From assembly GCF_013359595.1 (NCBI RefSeq), contig NZ_JABFMP010000001.1, positions 186,001 to 250,000 on the forward strand: a DNA stretch of 64,000 nt. The letters are read 5' to 3'. Position numbers and translations under genes: made by a program. Below, one piece after another: positions 25,871 to 36,400 of this stretch (the stretch's first letter is position 1; the number at the start of each line of letters is the position of its first letter). The notes under the pieces are model-generated. The model made no database searches. It was not told the DNA's origin and was given only the letters and a program-made list of their open reading frames with translations. This DNA is from Pseudomonas sp. C1C7. Its GTDB lineage: Bacteria; Pseudomonadota; Gammaproteobacteria; Pseudomonadales; Pseudomonadaceae.

Positions 25871-26601
25871 TCTCCATCAAGAACATCAACAAGTGGTATG
25901 GCGACTTCCAGGTGCTGACCGATTGCAGCACCGAGGTCAAGAAAGGCGAAGTGATCGTGGTGTGCGGGCCGTCCGGTTCCGGCAAATCGACCCTGATCAA
26001 GTGTGTCAACGCCCTGGAGCCGTTCCAGAAAGGTGACATCGTGGTCGACGGCACGTCCATCGCCGATCCGAAGACCAACCTGCCCAAACTGCGCTCGCGC
26101 GTGGGCATGGTGTTCCAGCATTTCGAACTGTTCCCGCACCTGACCATCACCGAGAACCTGACCATCGCGCAGATCAAGGTGCTGGGCCGCAGCAAGGAAG
26201 AAGCGACCAAGAAAGGCCTGCAACTGCTCGAACGCGTCGGTCTGTCGGCCCACGCCCACAAGCACCCGGGTCAACTGTCCGGCGGTCAGCAACAGCGTGT
26301 GGCGATCGCCCGTGCGCTGGCGATGGACCCGATCGTCATGCTGTTCGACGAACCGACCTCGGCGCTGGACCCGGAAATGGTCAACGAAGTGCTGGACGTG
26401 ATGGTGCAACTGGCCCACGAAGGCATGACCATGATGTGCGTGACCCACGAAATGGGCTTCGCCCGTAAAGTGGCCGACCGCGTGATCTTCATGGACAAGG
26501 GCCAGATCATCGAAGACTGCAAGAAAGAAGAGTTCTTCGGCGACATCAGCCACCGTGCCGAGCGTACGCAGCACTTCCTCAACAAGATTTTGCAGCACTA
26601 A
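25867..26601 (+). CDS. aatP: AatP, acidic amino acid ABC ATPase
   Basis: The ATPase of the glutamate/aspartate importer (GltL-like, 244 residues). Walker A is [13 protein letters not shown], the ABC signature is [15 protein letters not shown], Walker B is [14 protein letters not shown] and the switch is [15 protein letters not shown]. Last gene of the aatJQMP operon; a large inverted repeat follows before the regulatory genes. Confidence 0.95.
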   Translation: MISIKNINKWYGDFQVLTDCSTEVKKGEVIVVCGPSGSGKSTLIKCVNALEPFQKGDIVVDGTSIADPKTNLPKLRSRVGMVFQHFELFPHLTITENLTIAQIKVLGRSKEEATKKGLQLLERVGLSAHAHKHPGQLSGGQQQRVAIARALAMDPIVMLFDEPTSALDPEMVNEVLDVMVQLAHEGMTMMCVTHEMGFARKVADRVIFMDKGQIIEDCKKEEFFGDISHRAERTQHFLNKILQH

Positions 26602-26614
26602 CAGCACACACTCC

Positions 26615-26704
26615 CCTGTAGGAGCTGCCGCAGGCTGCGATCTTTTGATCTTGCTTTTAAAAGCCCAAATCAAAAGATCGCAGCCTTCGGCAGCTCCTAC
26701 AGGA
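26615..26704. repeat. Paired inverted repeat of the GATCGCAGCCTTCGGCAGCTCC family
   Basis: CTGTAGGAGCTGCCGCAGGC...GATCTTTTGAT faces ATCAAAAGATCGCAGCC...GGCAGCTCCTACAGG. The arms are nearly perfect and about 38 nt long with a short AT-rich loop. It lies between aatP and aauS and is likely to end or attenuate the aat transcript. Confidence 0.85.
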
Positions 26705-26733
26705 TTGTCGCTGTGGTTTGACCCAAGGCATCT

Positions 26734-28634
26734 GTGATGAAATGCGACCCCACTCTCGATCGCGCTCTAGAACCATCACTCGCCGTGAAACCCCGTCTGA
26801 TTCGCCATCTGTTCCTGCCGCCGCTGATCATCGCCATGATGATTGGACTGGGTTACATCGGCTTCTGGGTCAGTGAGCGCTATGGCATCCGCAACCTCGG
26901 CGAAAACGGCCAGCGCCAGCTGGAGTTGCACGCCCGCGCCGTCGAAAGCGAAATCAGCAAATACACCTACCTGCCCAGCCTGCTGGAACTCGAATCCAGC
27001 GTCTCGACGCTGCTGGACGATCCGACCCCGGAACACCGACAGACGGTCAACGAATACCTCGAAGGCCTGAACCGACGCAGTCGCAGTCGGGCCATTTACG
27101 TGATGGACACCACCGGCCGGGTCATGGCCACCAGCAACTGGCGCGACGTCGACAGTTACCTGGGCGAAGACCTGTCCTTCCGCGCCTACTTCCAGAACGC
27201 CGTGCGCGGCCAGCCCGGGCGTTTCTACGGCATCGGCAGCACCAACGGCGAACCCGGCTACTACCTGGCCCACGGCCTGGAAGAGCACGGCAAGATCATC
27301 GGCGTCGCCGTGGTCAAGGTGCGCCTGGAGGCCATGGAAGAACGCTGGCAGCGGGCGCGCCTGGAGGCCTTCGTCAGCGACGAGAACGGCATCATCATCC
27401 TCTCCAGCGATCCTTCGCGGCGCCTCAAATCGGTCGTACCCCTGAGCGAAGAGACCAAGGAAAAGCTCGCCCGCAGCCTTCAGTACTACTGGTTCCCGCT
27501 CACCGAGTTGCAACCGCTGGCCCGGGAAACCCTGTCCGAAGGCGTGGAGAAGCTGACCTTCCCGGCCAACAGCGAAGTGGTGGCCGACGACGAGAACATC
27601 AGTTACCTGTCGCAAACCCGTCAGTTGAACGACACCCCGTGGAATTTCACCCTGCTGACGCCGCTCCAGGATCTGCGCCGTGAATCGATCAATCAGGGCA
27701 TTCTGGTGGCGGTGGCTTTTGGCCTCGTGGCGTTCCTGCTGATCGCCTGGAACGAGCGGCGCAAAGTGATCGCCACCCGCCTCGCCGCCAGGGAAGCCTT
27801 GGAGCAAGCCAACAATCAGCTGGAGCGTCGGATTACCGAACGCACCGTCGACCTGCGCGCCAGCAACGAACGACTCAAGGGTCAGATCCGCGAACGACGC
27901 CATGCCGAAGAGACCTTGCGCCGCGCCCAGGATGAACTGGTGCAGGCCGGCAAGCTCGCGGCCATCGGCCAGATGTCCACCAGCATCGCCCACGAACTGA
28001 ACCAGCCGCTGGCGGCGCTGCGCACGCTGTCCGGCAACACCGTGCGCTTTCTCGAGCGCGGTCAGCTGGACGTGGCCAGCACCAACCTCAAGACCATCAA
28101 CGAACTGATCGACCGCATGGGCCGGATCACCGCCAGCCTGCGCTCCTTCGCCCGACGCGGCGACGATAAGGGCCAGGCGTGCCTGGGCAAGGGCGTGGAT
28201 GCCGCCTTGCAATTGCTTGGCTCGCGGGTGGAGAACGCCCGACTGCAACTTCATCGCCATTTCGAAGACGTTCAGGTCCAGATCGACCAGACCCGTCTGG
28301 AGCAGATTCTGGTCAACCTGATCGGCAACGCCCTCGATGCCATGCAGGCGCAGCCTCAGCCTGAGTTGTGGCTCGAAGGTGACGCGGTCGACGGCAAATA
28401 CCGCCTGCGGGTTCGCGACAACGGTCATGGCATCGACGCCGAAGCGCGCAAGCATCTGTTCGAACCGTTTTTCACCACCAAACCCGGCGAGCAGGGCCTG
28501 GGCCTCGGCCTGACCCTTTCGGCGAGCCTGGCCGCCGCCACCGGCGGTCACCTGGGCGTCGAGCACCCGGTCAGCGGTGGTACCGCATTCGTCATCAGTT
28601 TACCGTTGGTAAGCCCCACACCCGCCGAGCCAAT

Positions 28635-28638
<4 letters not shown>
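26734..28638 (+). CDS. aauS: AauS, sensor histidine kinase for acidic amino acids (DctB-like)
   Basis: The membrane sensor of the two-component system that induces glutamate/aspartate uptake. Of 634 residues, helix 1 is near 22-45 (LFLPPLIIAMMIGLGYIGFW) and helix 2 near 320-340 (ILVAVAFGLVAFLLIAW). Between them lies a periplasmic PAS-like domain containing RAIYVMDTTGRVMATSNW. A coiled coil leads to the H box, with phospho-accepting H420 in MSTSIAHELNQPLAALR. The N box is LIGNALDAM and the G boxes are DNGHGID and GLGLGL. It overlaps aauR by 4 bp. Confidence 0.93.
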
Positions 28639-29963
<1,325 letters not shown>

Positions 29964-29974
29964 GCGAGACCTGT

Positions 29975-30313
29975 GTGGACCTGATTCTCAAAGCAACCCT
30001 GGGCGCAGCGGTGGTGGTGATCCTCGCCGCCCTGGCCAAGACCAAGAACTACTACATCGCAGGCCTGGTGCCGCTGTTCCCGACCTTCGCCCTGATCGCC
30101 CATTTCATCGTCGGCAAAAGCCGTTCGCTGGATGACCTCAAGACCACCATCCTGTTTGGCATGTGGTCGATCATTCCGTACTTCGTCTATCTGGCGACTT
30201 TGTATGTGATGGTCGATCGGATGCGGCTGGAGGCGTCACTGGCAGTGGCTGCCGTGGCGTGGCTGATGGCGGCGACGGTGCTGGTCAGCGTTTGGGTGCG
30301 CTTCCAAACCTGA
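29975..30313 (+). CDS. glpM: GlpM family inner-membrane protein
   Basis: A 112-residue hydrophobic protein with about four transmembrane helices (LKATLGAAVVVILAALA, YYIAGLVPLFPTFALIAHFI, then two more). GlpM was linked to alginate production in P. aeruginosa; its biochemical role is unknown. The start is a GTG at 29975, 11 bp after the aauR stop; no ATG gives the full first helix. It may be cotranscribed with aauSR by chance of position. Confidence 0.85.
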   Translation: MDLILKATLGAAVVVILAALAKTKNYYIAGLVPLFPTFALIAHFIVGKSRSLDDLKTTILFGMWSIIPYFVYLATLYVMVDRMRLEASLAVAAVAWLMAATVLVSVWVRFQT

Positions 30314-30329
30314 CCCTGAACCCTTAACC

Positions 30330-30430
30330 CTGTAGGAGCAAGCTTGCTCGCGATGCAATCCCAGACACCGCTGGCTTTCAGACACCCAGCGTTATCGTTG
30401 ACGACCATCGCGAGCGTGCTCGCTCCTACG
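30330..30430. repeat. Paired inverted REP (TGTAGGAGCAAGCTTGCTCGCG family)
   Basis: CTGTAGGAGCAAGCTTGCTC at the left and GAGCGTGCTCGCTCCTACGG at the right face each other between the convergent glpM and lipoprotein genes. The pair probably acts as a bidirectional terminator. Confidence 0.8.
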
Positions 30431-30444
30431 GAAAACGGGCAACG

Positions 30445-31353
30445 CTACTGCCCGTAAACCCTCTGCAACTGCGCCTGCGTCAGCGCATCCTCGAACGGCA
30501 CCGGCACTGACTTCACCGCGCCATACAGATTGCGATAACGCGAGTAACTGCCGTTGTTGACCAGTTGATAACCCCGCTCGACCACGCGCTGGCCGTCCAG
30601 CACATAACGCAAGGTTTCCTGGGCCGCTTCGGGCGGTGCCGGTTGCATCAGGTCGGTGGCCAGCACGCGCATGGATTCGTCGATGCACTCGTCGAGCACC
30701 GCCGTCACCTTCGCCAGATCCAGGCTGCCGTCGTCGATGCATTGTTTGCCGCAACGGCGGATCGGCTGGCTGGTTACCTCGATGCGCATCCGGTACAGCG
30801 CCGAACCGGCAATGTCCTGGACCTGCACCTGATTGACCAGGACAAAACTGCCGCGATCGGGGGTGAGCATCAGTTTGGGTTCAATCACCAGCCGCGCAGT
30901 GACCGTCCCCTTCCCCTGCTTGAGCCCGGCACCCTGCGATGCCTGCTGGTAACGCTGTTGCAGACGCTCCTGCAACGGCACAGCGGCGAGCAGATCGGCC
31001 ATGGGCCGTGCATCCTTCTGCGCGGATTTTTCCGCATCACGCTGCAGGCTGCCGCTGCCCATCTGGGTGTTGATCAGACTCGCCACCAGCAGCCCGGCCA
31101 ATCCCGCGGTATTGCCGGAGTTCGCCACCAGATTGTGACTGGACGATGCCGCCTTCTGCGCCGCCTCGGAATCGATCACCGTACTCGCCCCGACAAACGC
31201 CTGGGGCAGCTGCATGTCCACTTTCAGCCCATGGGCCTGAATGTAGGATGCAGCGCCCTGGGAGCGAAAGCCGGCTTCAGGCGCCGGTTTCTGCGCACAG
31301 CCGGCCAGCACTGACAGCGTCAGTGCGCCGAGTATTGTCAGCGAGCGTTTCAT
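30445..31353 (-). CDS. Predicted lipoprotein of unknown function
   Basis: A 302-residue protein with a lipoprotein signal: MKRSLTILGALTLSVLAGCA, with the lipidated cysteine at C19. The mature part starts with a polar linker, then a segment that could insert in the membrane (NTAGLAGLLVASLINTQMG, about 80-98). A beta-rich C-terminal half follows, with two cysteine pairs (RRCGKQCIDDG and DECIDE). No known family was recognised. It follows the second lipoprotein gene with a 4-bp ATGA overlap, so the two are almost certainly expressed and used together. Confidence 0.75.
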   Translation of the reverse strand: MKRSLTILGALTLSVLAGCAQKPAPEAGFRSQGAASYIQAHGLKVDMQLPQAFVGASTVIDSEAAQKAASSSHNLVANSGNTAGLAGLLVASLINTQMGSGSLQRDAEKSAQKDARPMADLLAAVPLQERLQQRYQQASQGAGLKQGKGTVTARLVIEPKLMLTPDRGSFVLVNQVQVQDIAGSALYRMRIEVTSQPIRRCGKQCIDDGSLDLAKVTAVLDECIDESMRVLATDLMQPAPPEAAQETLRYVLDGQRVVERGYQLVNNGSYSRYRNLYGAVKSVPVPFEDALTQAQLQRVYGQ

Positions 31354-32045
31354 TGCTCGAACGGCGTGATCATTTGCTGACGGCTGGTGTCCATGGCCTG
31401 GTAGAAGGCGTTGGACAGGTTGGTGTAGGTCGGCTCATCCCACTCGCCCTGGGCTGCCTGCACGATCGAGAAGGGTTTGAACCACAGCAGACGGTTGTCG
31501 GCGAGGTCGACCACCATGCCCTGACCGGCCACCTGAGCCATCGGTACGCTGGTCGGCACGAAGCCGTAGTAGCTGCGGGTGGCGCCGGTGGCGAAAACAT
31601 TCACCAGCAACAGACGGTCAACGCCGTAAGTGGCCTTGAGCGGCGTCAGGTCGCGCACGGTGTAGCCTTCGCGGTAGCTTTTTTCCTTGTAGGCCTGGAG
31701 ATTCACCGGCTCGTTGATTCGCTTGACCTTGAAACCCTTGGCCTCGAGCTTGGCGACGATGACGTCGGGCAGTGTATTGAGGTCGCGCACCTGCCATTTT
31801 TCGACGTTGTCGCTGAGTTTGCTGTTCACACCCTTGTTGATGGCGTAGTCCAGAAGCCCCTGGTTACCGGTCAAGGCCAGCACCGGCGGCGGCACTACCG
31901 TGATCGCCACACCGATGGTCGGTTCCTTGGCATCCCAGAATTGCTGGTCCAGCGGCACGGGAGGTTGAACATGGGCACAGCCGGTGAGGGTCAGGCAGGC
32001 GAGTAACGTGAGCGCAGCCCACGTACGAATGGCGCGGAGAGTCAT
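31350..32045 (-). CDS. Predicted lipoprotein, partner of the downstream gene
   Basis: A 231-residue lipoprotein: the signal MTLRAIRTWAALTLLACLTL ends at TGC with C23 as the lipid anchor. The mature part has IGVAITVVPPPVLALTG and then LPDVIVAKLEAKGFKV. A later segment reads VDRLLLVNVFATGATRSYYG. This pattern loosely recalls envelope lipoproteins of the CsgG/GNA1162 kind, but the similarity is too weak to name a family. It is first in a two-gene operon. Confidence 0.75.
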   Translation of the reverse strand: MTLRAIRTWAALTLLACLTLTGCAHVQPPVPLDQQFWDAKEPTIGVAITVVPPPVLALTGNQGLLDYAINKGVNSKLSDNVEKWQVRDLNTLPDVIVAKLEAKGFKVKRINEPVNLQAYKEKSYREGYTVRDLTPLKATYGVDRLLLVNVFATGATRSYYGFVPTSVPMAQVAGQGMVVDLADNRLLWFKPFSIVQAAQGEWDEPTYTNLSNAFYQAMDTSRQQMITPFEQ

Positions 32046-32170
32046 GGATCAAATCCCTATGATTGAAAACGTGCAGCCTGAAGCGGCTGCGACGGTCGAC
32101 AACCATAGTGGCACATTGATATTTTTTCAATCGGAAGAATCTCATCCTACAGGGAGATTGCGATCAAAAA

Positions 32171-32197
32171 CTGTGGGGAGCCTGCTCGCTCCTACAG
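32171..32197. repeat. Single REP-type hairpin after the hydrolase gene
   Basis: CTGTGGGGAGCCTGCTCGCT followed by CCTACAG is a half-REP that overlaps the last codons of the alpha/beta hydrolase gene. Confidence 0.55.
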
Positions 32198-33223
32198 GAG
32201 ATTGTGTTCGGCCACCGGTTCGATCTGCGCCCAGTGCGACGTATCTTCGCGGTGCGCGCGCAGGTACGGCAGGACGGCTGCCAGCAACGGCGCCTTGAAC
32301 GGTTCCTGAAAACGATGGGCCAGGCCCGGGATCAGCTTGAGCTGGCTGCCACGCAGATGCGCCGCCAGGTGTACGCCGTGCATCACCGGCAACAGCGGGT
32401 CGGCGGTGCCGTGCACCACCAGCGCCGGCACCCGCAGTTGATTGAGCAGCGCCACGCGGCTTGGTTCGGCGAGGATCGCCATGATCTGGCGCTTCACACC
32501 TTCGGGGTTGAACGCCCGGTCGTAGGACAGCGCCGCCTGATGCAGCAGCGCCTGGCGATCGTCGGTGATGGTCGGGCTGCCCAGCGCGGCGAGCAGATCG
32601 GCCTGTTGTTCCAGCGCCACTTCGCGATTCGGCGCGCCGCGGCGGGCGAGCAACTGCACCAACGCCGCGCTCGGCGCAGGCAGCCCCTCCGCGCCGGAGC
32701 TGGTCATGATCAGGGTCAGGCTCTCGACCCGTTGCGGTGCCATCGCCGCCATGTGCTGGGCGATCATCCCGCCCATGCTCGCCCCCAGCACATGGAATTG
32801 CTCGATGTGCAGCGCATCCATCAGGCCCAGGCCGTCATCCGCCATGTCGGTCAGCGAATACGGCGCCGACACCGGCAGGCCCAGCTTGTAGCGCAGGACT
32901 TCGTACGTCAGGTTGGCTTCCAGCGGCGCCTGGCGCCAGGTCGACAGGCCGACGTCGCGATTGTCATAACGAATCACCCGGAAACCCTGCTGACACAGGG
33001 CGACCACCACCTCGTCCGGCCAGTGAATCAGTTGCCCACCCAGCCCCATCACCAAGAGCAGCGCCGGATCGGATTCACGGCCGATGCTCTGGTACGCCAG
33101 GCTCACCTGTGCCAGATCGACCCGTTCAGTCGGAACATTCACGTCACAACGCGACGCCGCCACGCTCGGCAGATTGAAAAATGCGGCCAGACAGAAGGCC
33201 GCCGATAAAAACAAAGCACGCAT
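32192..33223 (-). CDS. Exported alpha/beta hydrolase
   Basis: A 343-residue hydrolase with a signal peptide ([20 protein letters not shown], cut after VAA). The alpha/beta fold is clear: an oxyanion segment [12 protein letters not shown], the nucleophile elbow LGASMGGM with S149, an acid in [10 protein letters not shown] and a histidine in GLAHRF. It resembles the aclacinomycin methylesterase/RdmC branch. The natural ester is unknown. It is transcribed divergently from the giant toxin-like gene, with about 205 bp between them. Confidence 0.85.
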   Translation of the reverse strand: MRALFLSAAFCLAAFFNLPSVAASRCDVNVPTERVDLAQVSLAYQSIGRESDPALLLVMGLGGQLIHWPDEVVVALCQQGFRVIRYDNRDVGLSTWRQAPLEANLTYEVLRYKLGLPVSAPYSLTDMADDGLGLMDALHIEQFHVLGASMGGMIAQHMAAMAPQRVESLTLIMTSSGAEGLPAPSAALVQLLARRGAPNREVALEQQADLLAALGSPTITDDRQALLHQAALSYDRAFNPEGVKRQIMAILAEPSRVALLNQLRVPALVVHGTADPLLPVMHGVHLAAHLRGSQLKLIPGLAHRFQEPFKAPLLAAVLPYLRAHREDTSHWAQIEPVAEHNLL

Positions 33224-33428
33224 GAAAAAACACCGAAACGCAGAACCCCAGTAGAGCGCGAGTCTGATGAAGTTTGTTCAAGCGCGCTGCCACAGTTGCG
33301 TGACAGTTTGATGAAGAGCGCCGAATGGTCATCGCGATAACTATGTAGCACCCAGGCTCCACGCCACTTCCCTCAAATGGCCCGCTCGAGGAGCGGACCT
33401 GCCGCTCCCGCAAGGAGCCATTCTCGCC

Positions 33429-36400
33429 ATGACCGAAAACTTTTTTCCCGTCGCGCCACACCCAACGCCGCTTGTTTTATCGACCCCTTTCAAATTGCCG
33501 CCACCGATCAATGAAAGCCTGTTTTTCCGCGCCTGCGATCGCTGGCGCGAAAGTAGCAAGGGCTGGAGCGATCTGGTTGCCGCGAGCCCTGGGCTGCGCG
33601 ACACCCTTGATCAACTGCTGGAGCAAAAACTCGATCTGGATGGCCAACAGGCGGGTTTGCTGTTCACCGCGACGGATCAGCAACCCCAGCGCTTCGTCAG
33701 TTTTACCGATGCCTGCGCCTTCGTCCTGCAGCATCCGACCCTGGAAACGAGGTTGGACCAGCGATGTCGAGTATCCGGCCTGAAGCAGGGACACGCCCTT
33801 TCTAACCTGACCCCGCTGCAAATGCTCGAACGCCTCAAGGCGCTCGATGCGCAACAGGCACACGGTGAACGCTGGCAAGCGTTTTGGACTGCGCGTGCAC
33901 CCGGCACCGCACTGTCGCGACAACGGCATGCCATACAGCTTTATCGCAATCATTTCGAGGCGGCCGCCGAAGTGGCATTCGCTCAAAACAAGCTGACCGC
34001 GGATCAACTCAAACCGCTGCAACTGATCATCGACCCGCCCGGCACTGCCCTGACGCTCGATGGTCAGCCCATCCATACCGAGCAACTGGCACTGGTGTTG
34101 AGTAACAACAGCAGAATCAAACTGAACGGGGCATGGGTCATCACCAAGGGCGAAGCGGCCAGCAGCAACCAATTGCTGTATCTGCCCGGCCGGCCCGTGG
34201 CCATCCAACTGTTCGAAGCGCGCAGTGATCTGCAGGACTGGCTGTCCCGACAAAATTTGGTCCCGCGTGGCTTGCCCACTGAAAACCTGCGTTTTGAGTA
34301 CACCGAACAAACCGATCCCATGGTGGTGGGCGCAAGCGATCTGCTGGCGGCTCGTCAGCAGGCGCAGATCACCACCCTACGCAATGGCACTCACGGCAAA
34401 TCCAGTTTGATGGAGCATGGTGAGCAATCGCTCGTTCAGGCCGACCGCTTCGATCAACAGCGCAGCAACACCAGCGTTTTCGCTGCGCCCCCCAGGCTGG
34501 AACCCACTCAAAGCAGTGACGAGGTAGATGAACAACCACCGTTCGGCAGCCTGTATGCCGATATCCCATGGCCGTTGCGTCAGGCACTGGTAAAGCAACA
34601 ACGTGAGGCGCTTGAATCACTGATACAAGAAGTGGGTGATGGCACCGGCTTGCAACCGTTCAAGGACGCGCTCAAGGCACTGGAAGCTGCCGAAGATGCC
34701 GCCGATAACGCTGCCTCGGCCTTGCTGGGTCGATCGCGCACACGGGACCTGGTCACGTTTCAAAGTGAGTTCACGGCCCTCCATGACGCTCACAAGGCGG
34801 GCCTGCACGCCGAGGCTGCCCTGCAAATGGCCCTTAAACAATTGAGCGCTGACGAATACAGCCTGCTCAAGGCCTTGCTGGACACGCCCGACACGGCGGG
34901 CCCGGAAGCAGTGGCCGCCAGCCTGACTCTGTCGTTGACCCAACAAGAAGGCGACAAAACCACCGTCAACAGCGAAGAGCTCAAAGGCGTATTTGTCATC
35001 ACCCATACCGATACGCTCGCCGATGCCGACTCGCCTGGCAGCCTGCTGCTTTATTGGGCCGGCAGTGGCGGTGGCCTGCAACGGTTCGCCAATCGACGCG
35101 AGCTTGAGCGCCAGATGTTCAAGGCTGATGCGCAGAGCGGCATGAAGTTGCGGCTGGCAACAATCAGCGGCGATGCGCTGCGCTACAGCCTGGATCAGTT
35201 GACCAGCGATTTTGAAGAACAGGCAGCCGCCATCCGCCAGCGGCTCAGCGAACCGACGGATGCCCAGCAGCGCGCCGAGGAACTCGAGGCACTGCGCACG
35301 CGCGCCCTCGCCACGCTGCAAGTTCCGGTGCATGCCGCCAGGAGTCTGGCTTTCGCCCACCTGCTGGAACAAGACCGCAGCGCCACCCTCGCCTCCAGGC
35401 TGCCGGATTGGCTCAAAACGATCACTGAGGCCAATCGCAACGCGTTCAAGGGCCTGATTGAGGCGTACATCACGGCAATGAATCGCAGCCACGAGCTCAT
35501 GACGGTTCTGTTGGAACCGCGAACCGACTTCACCCGCAAACATCTGCAGGTGCGCTTGCGCACAGACTTTTCGATCACCGGGCATTTCGACATACAGGTG
35601 AACCTGCCCAACTCCGTCACCTGGGAAACACAACACGCCTCGGGCCCCTACGCACCGGTGCCCAAAACGGTGATGGTGCCCAGTGCCGCACGTAGCACGA
35701 TGTCGCTTGAAGACCTGGCCCAACTGAATATCGACAACGTTCAGTCGACGCAACAGAACGCGCTTTCCCAGCGGTTGGTCTTCATGAACCTGCAAATCAC
35801 TGCATCGGATGACAGGGATCGTGTGCGCCTGCACAACGGCATCAATCTGACTTATCTGCGCAAAATCCTGCCAGAACTGAATTTGCCCGAAGCCTATGAG
35901 CAGTTGATTCTCGATGCCTTCAAAGGATCAGCCACCGAACCGCTGTTCGTCAGGGAGTATCGAAGGGAATGCCTGATCGAGCCTTGGCGCCTGATGCTCA
36001 GGTTGCAAGGCGAATGCGCGCGCCTGCAACAACACATCAGCGACGAGGAGCTGAAAATCCTCAACATTGCCATCGACGCCAACACTGCGGCCCGATGGCG
36101 CTCCGACAACAAACGCATTGCCCTCTGGCCAGCGAGCCTGAGCGTGGGAGGCAAAGACACGCCCGGCCAGGGCCCGGCTACCTTGTCCGGGGTGACGTTC
36201 ATCGAAGAACAGGTCGGCGGAGTCACTTTGCTGTACCTGCCCGACAGCCCCGATGGCCGCTTTCTGCGTCGATACGACAATCTGGAAACGGCACGCAAGG
36301 CCCTGTTCAACCTGTGTCAGCAGGACTGGATGATCCGCTACCTGGCGGGTCGGGCTTTGCACGGTGATCCGCGGGCCCATGAAAGCCGCATCAATGCAGC

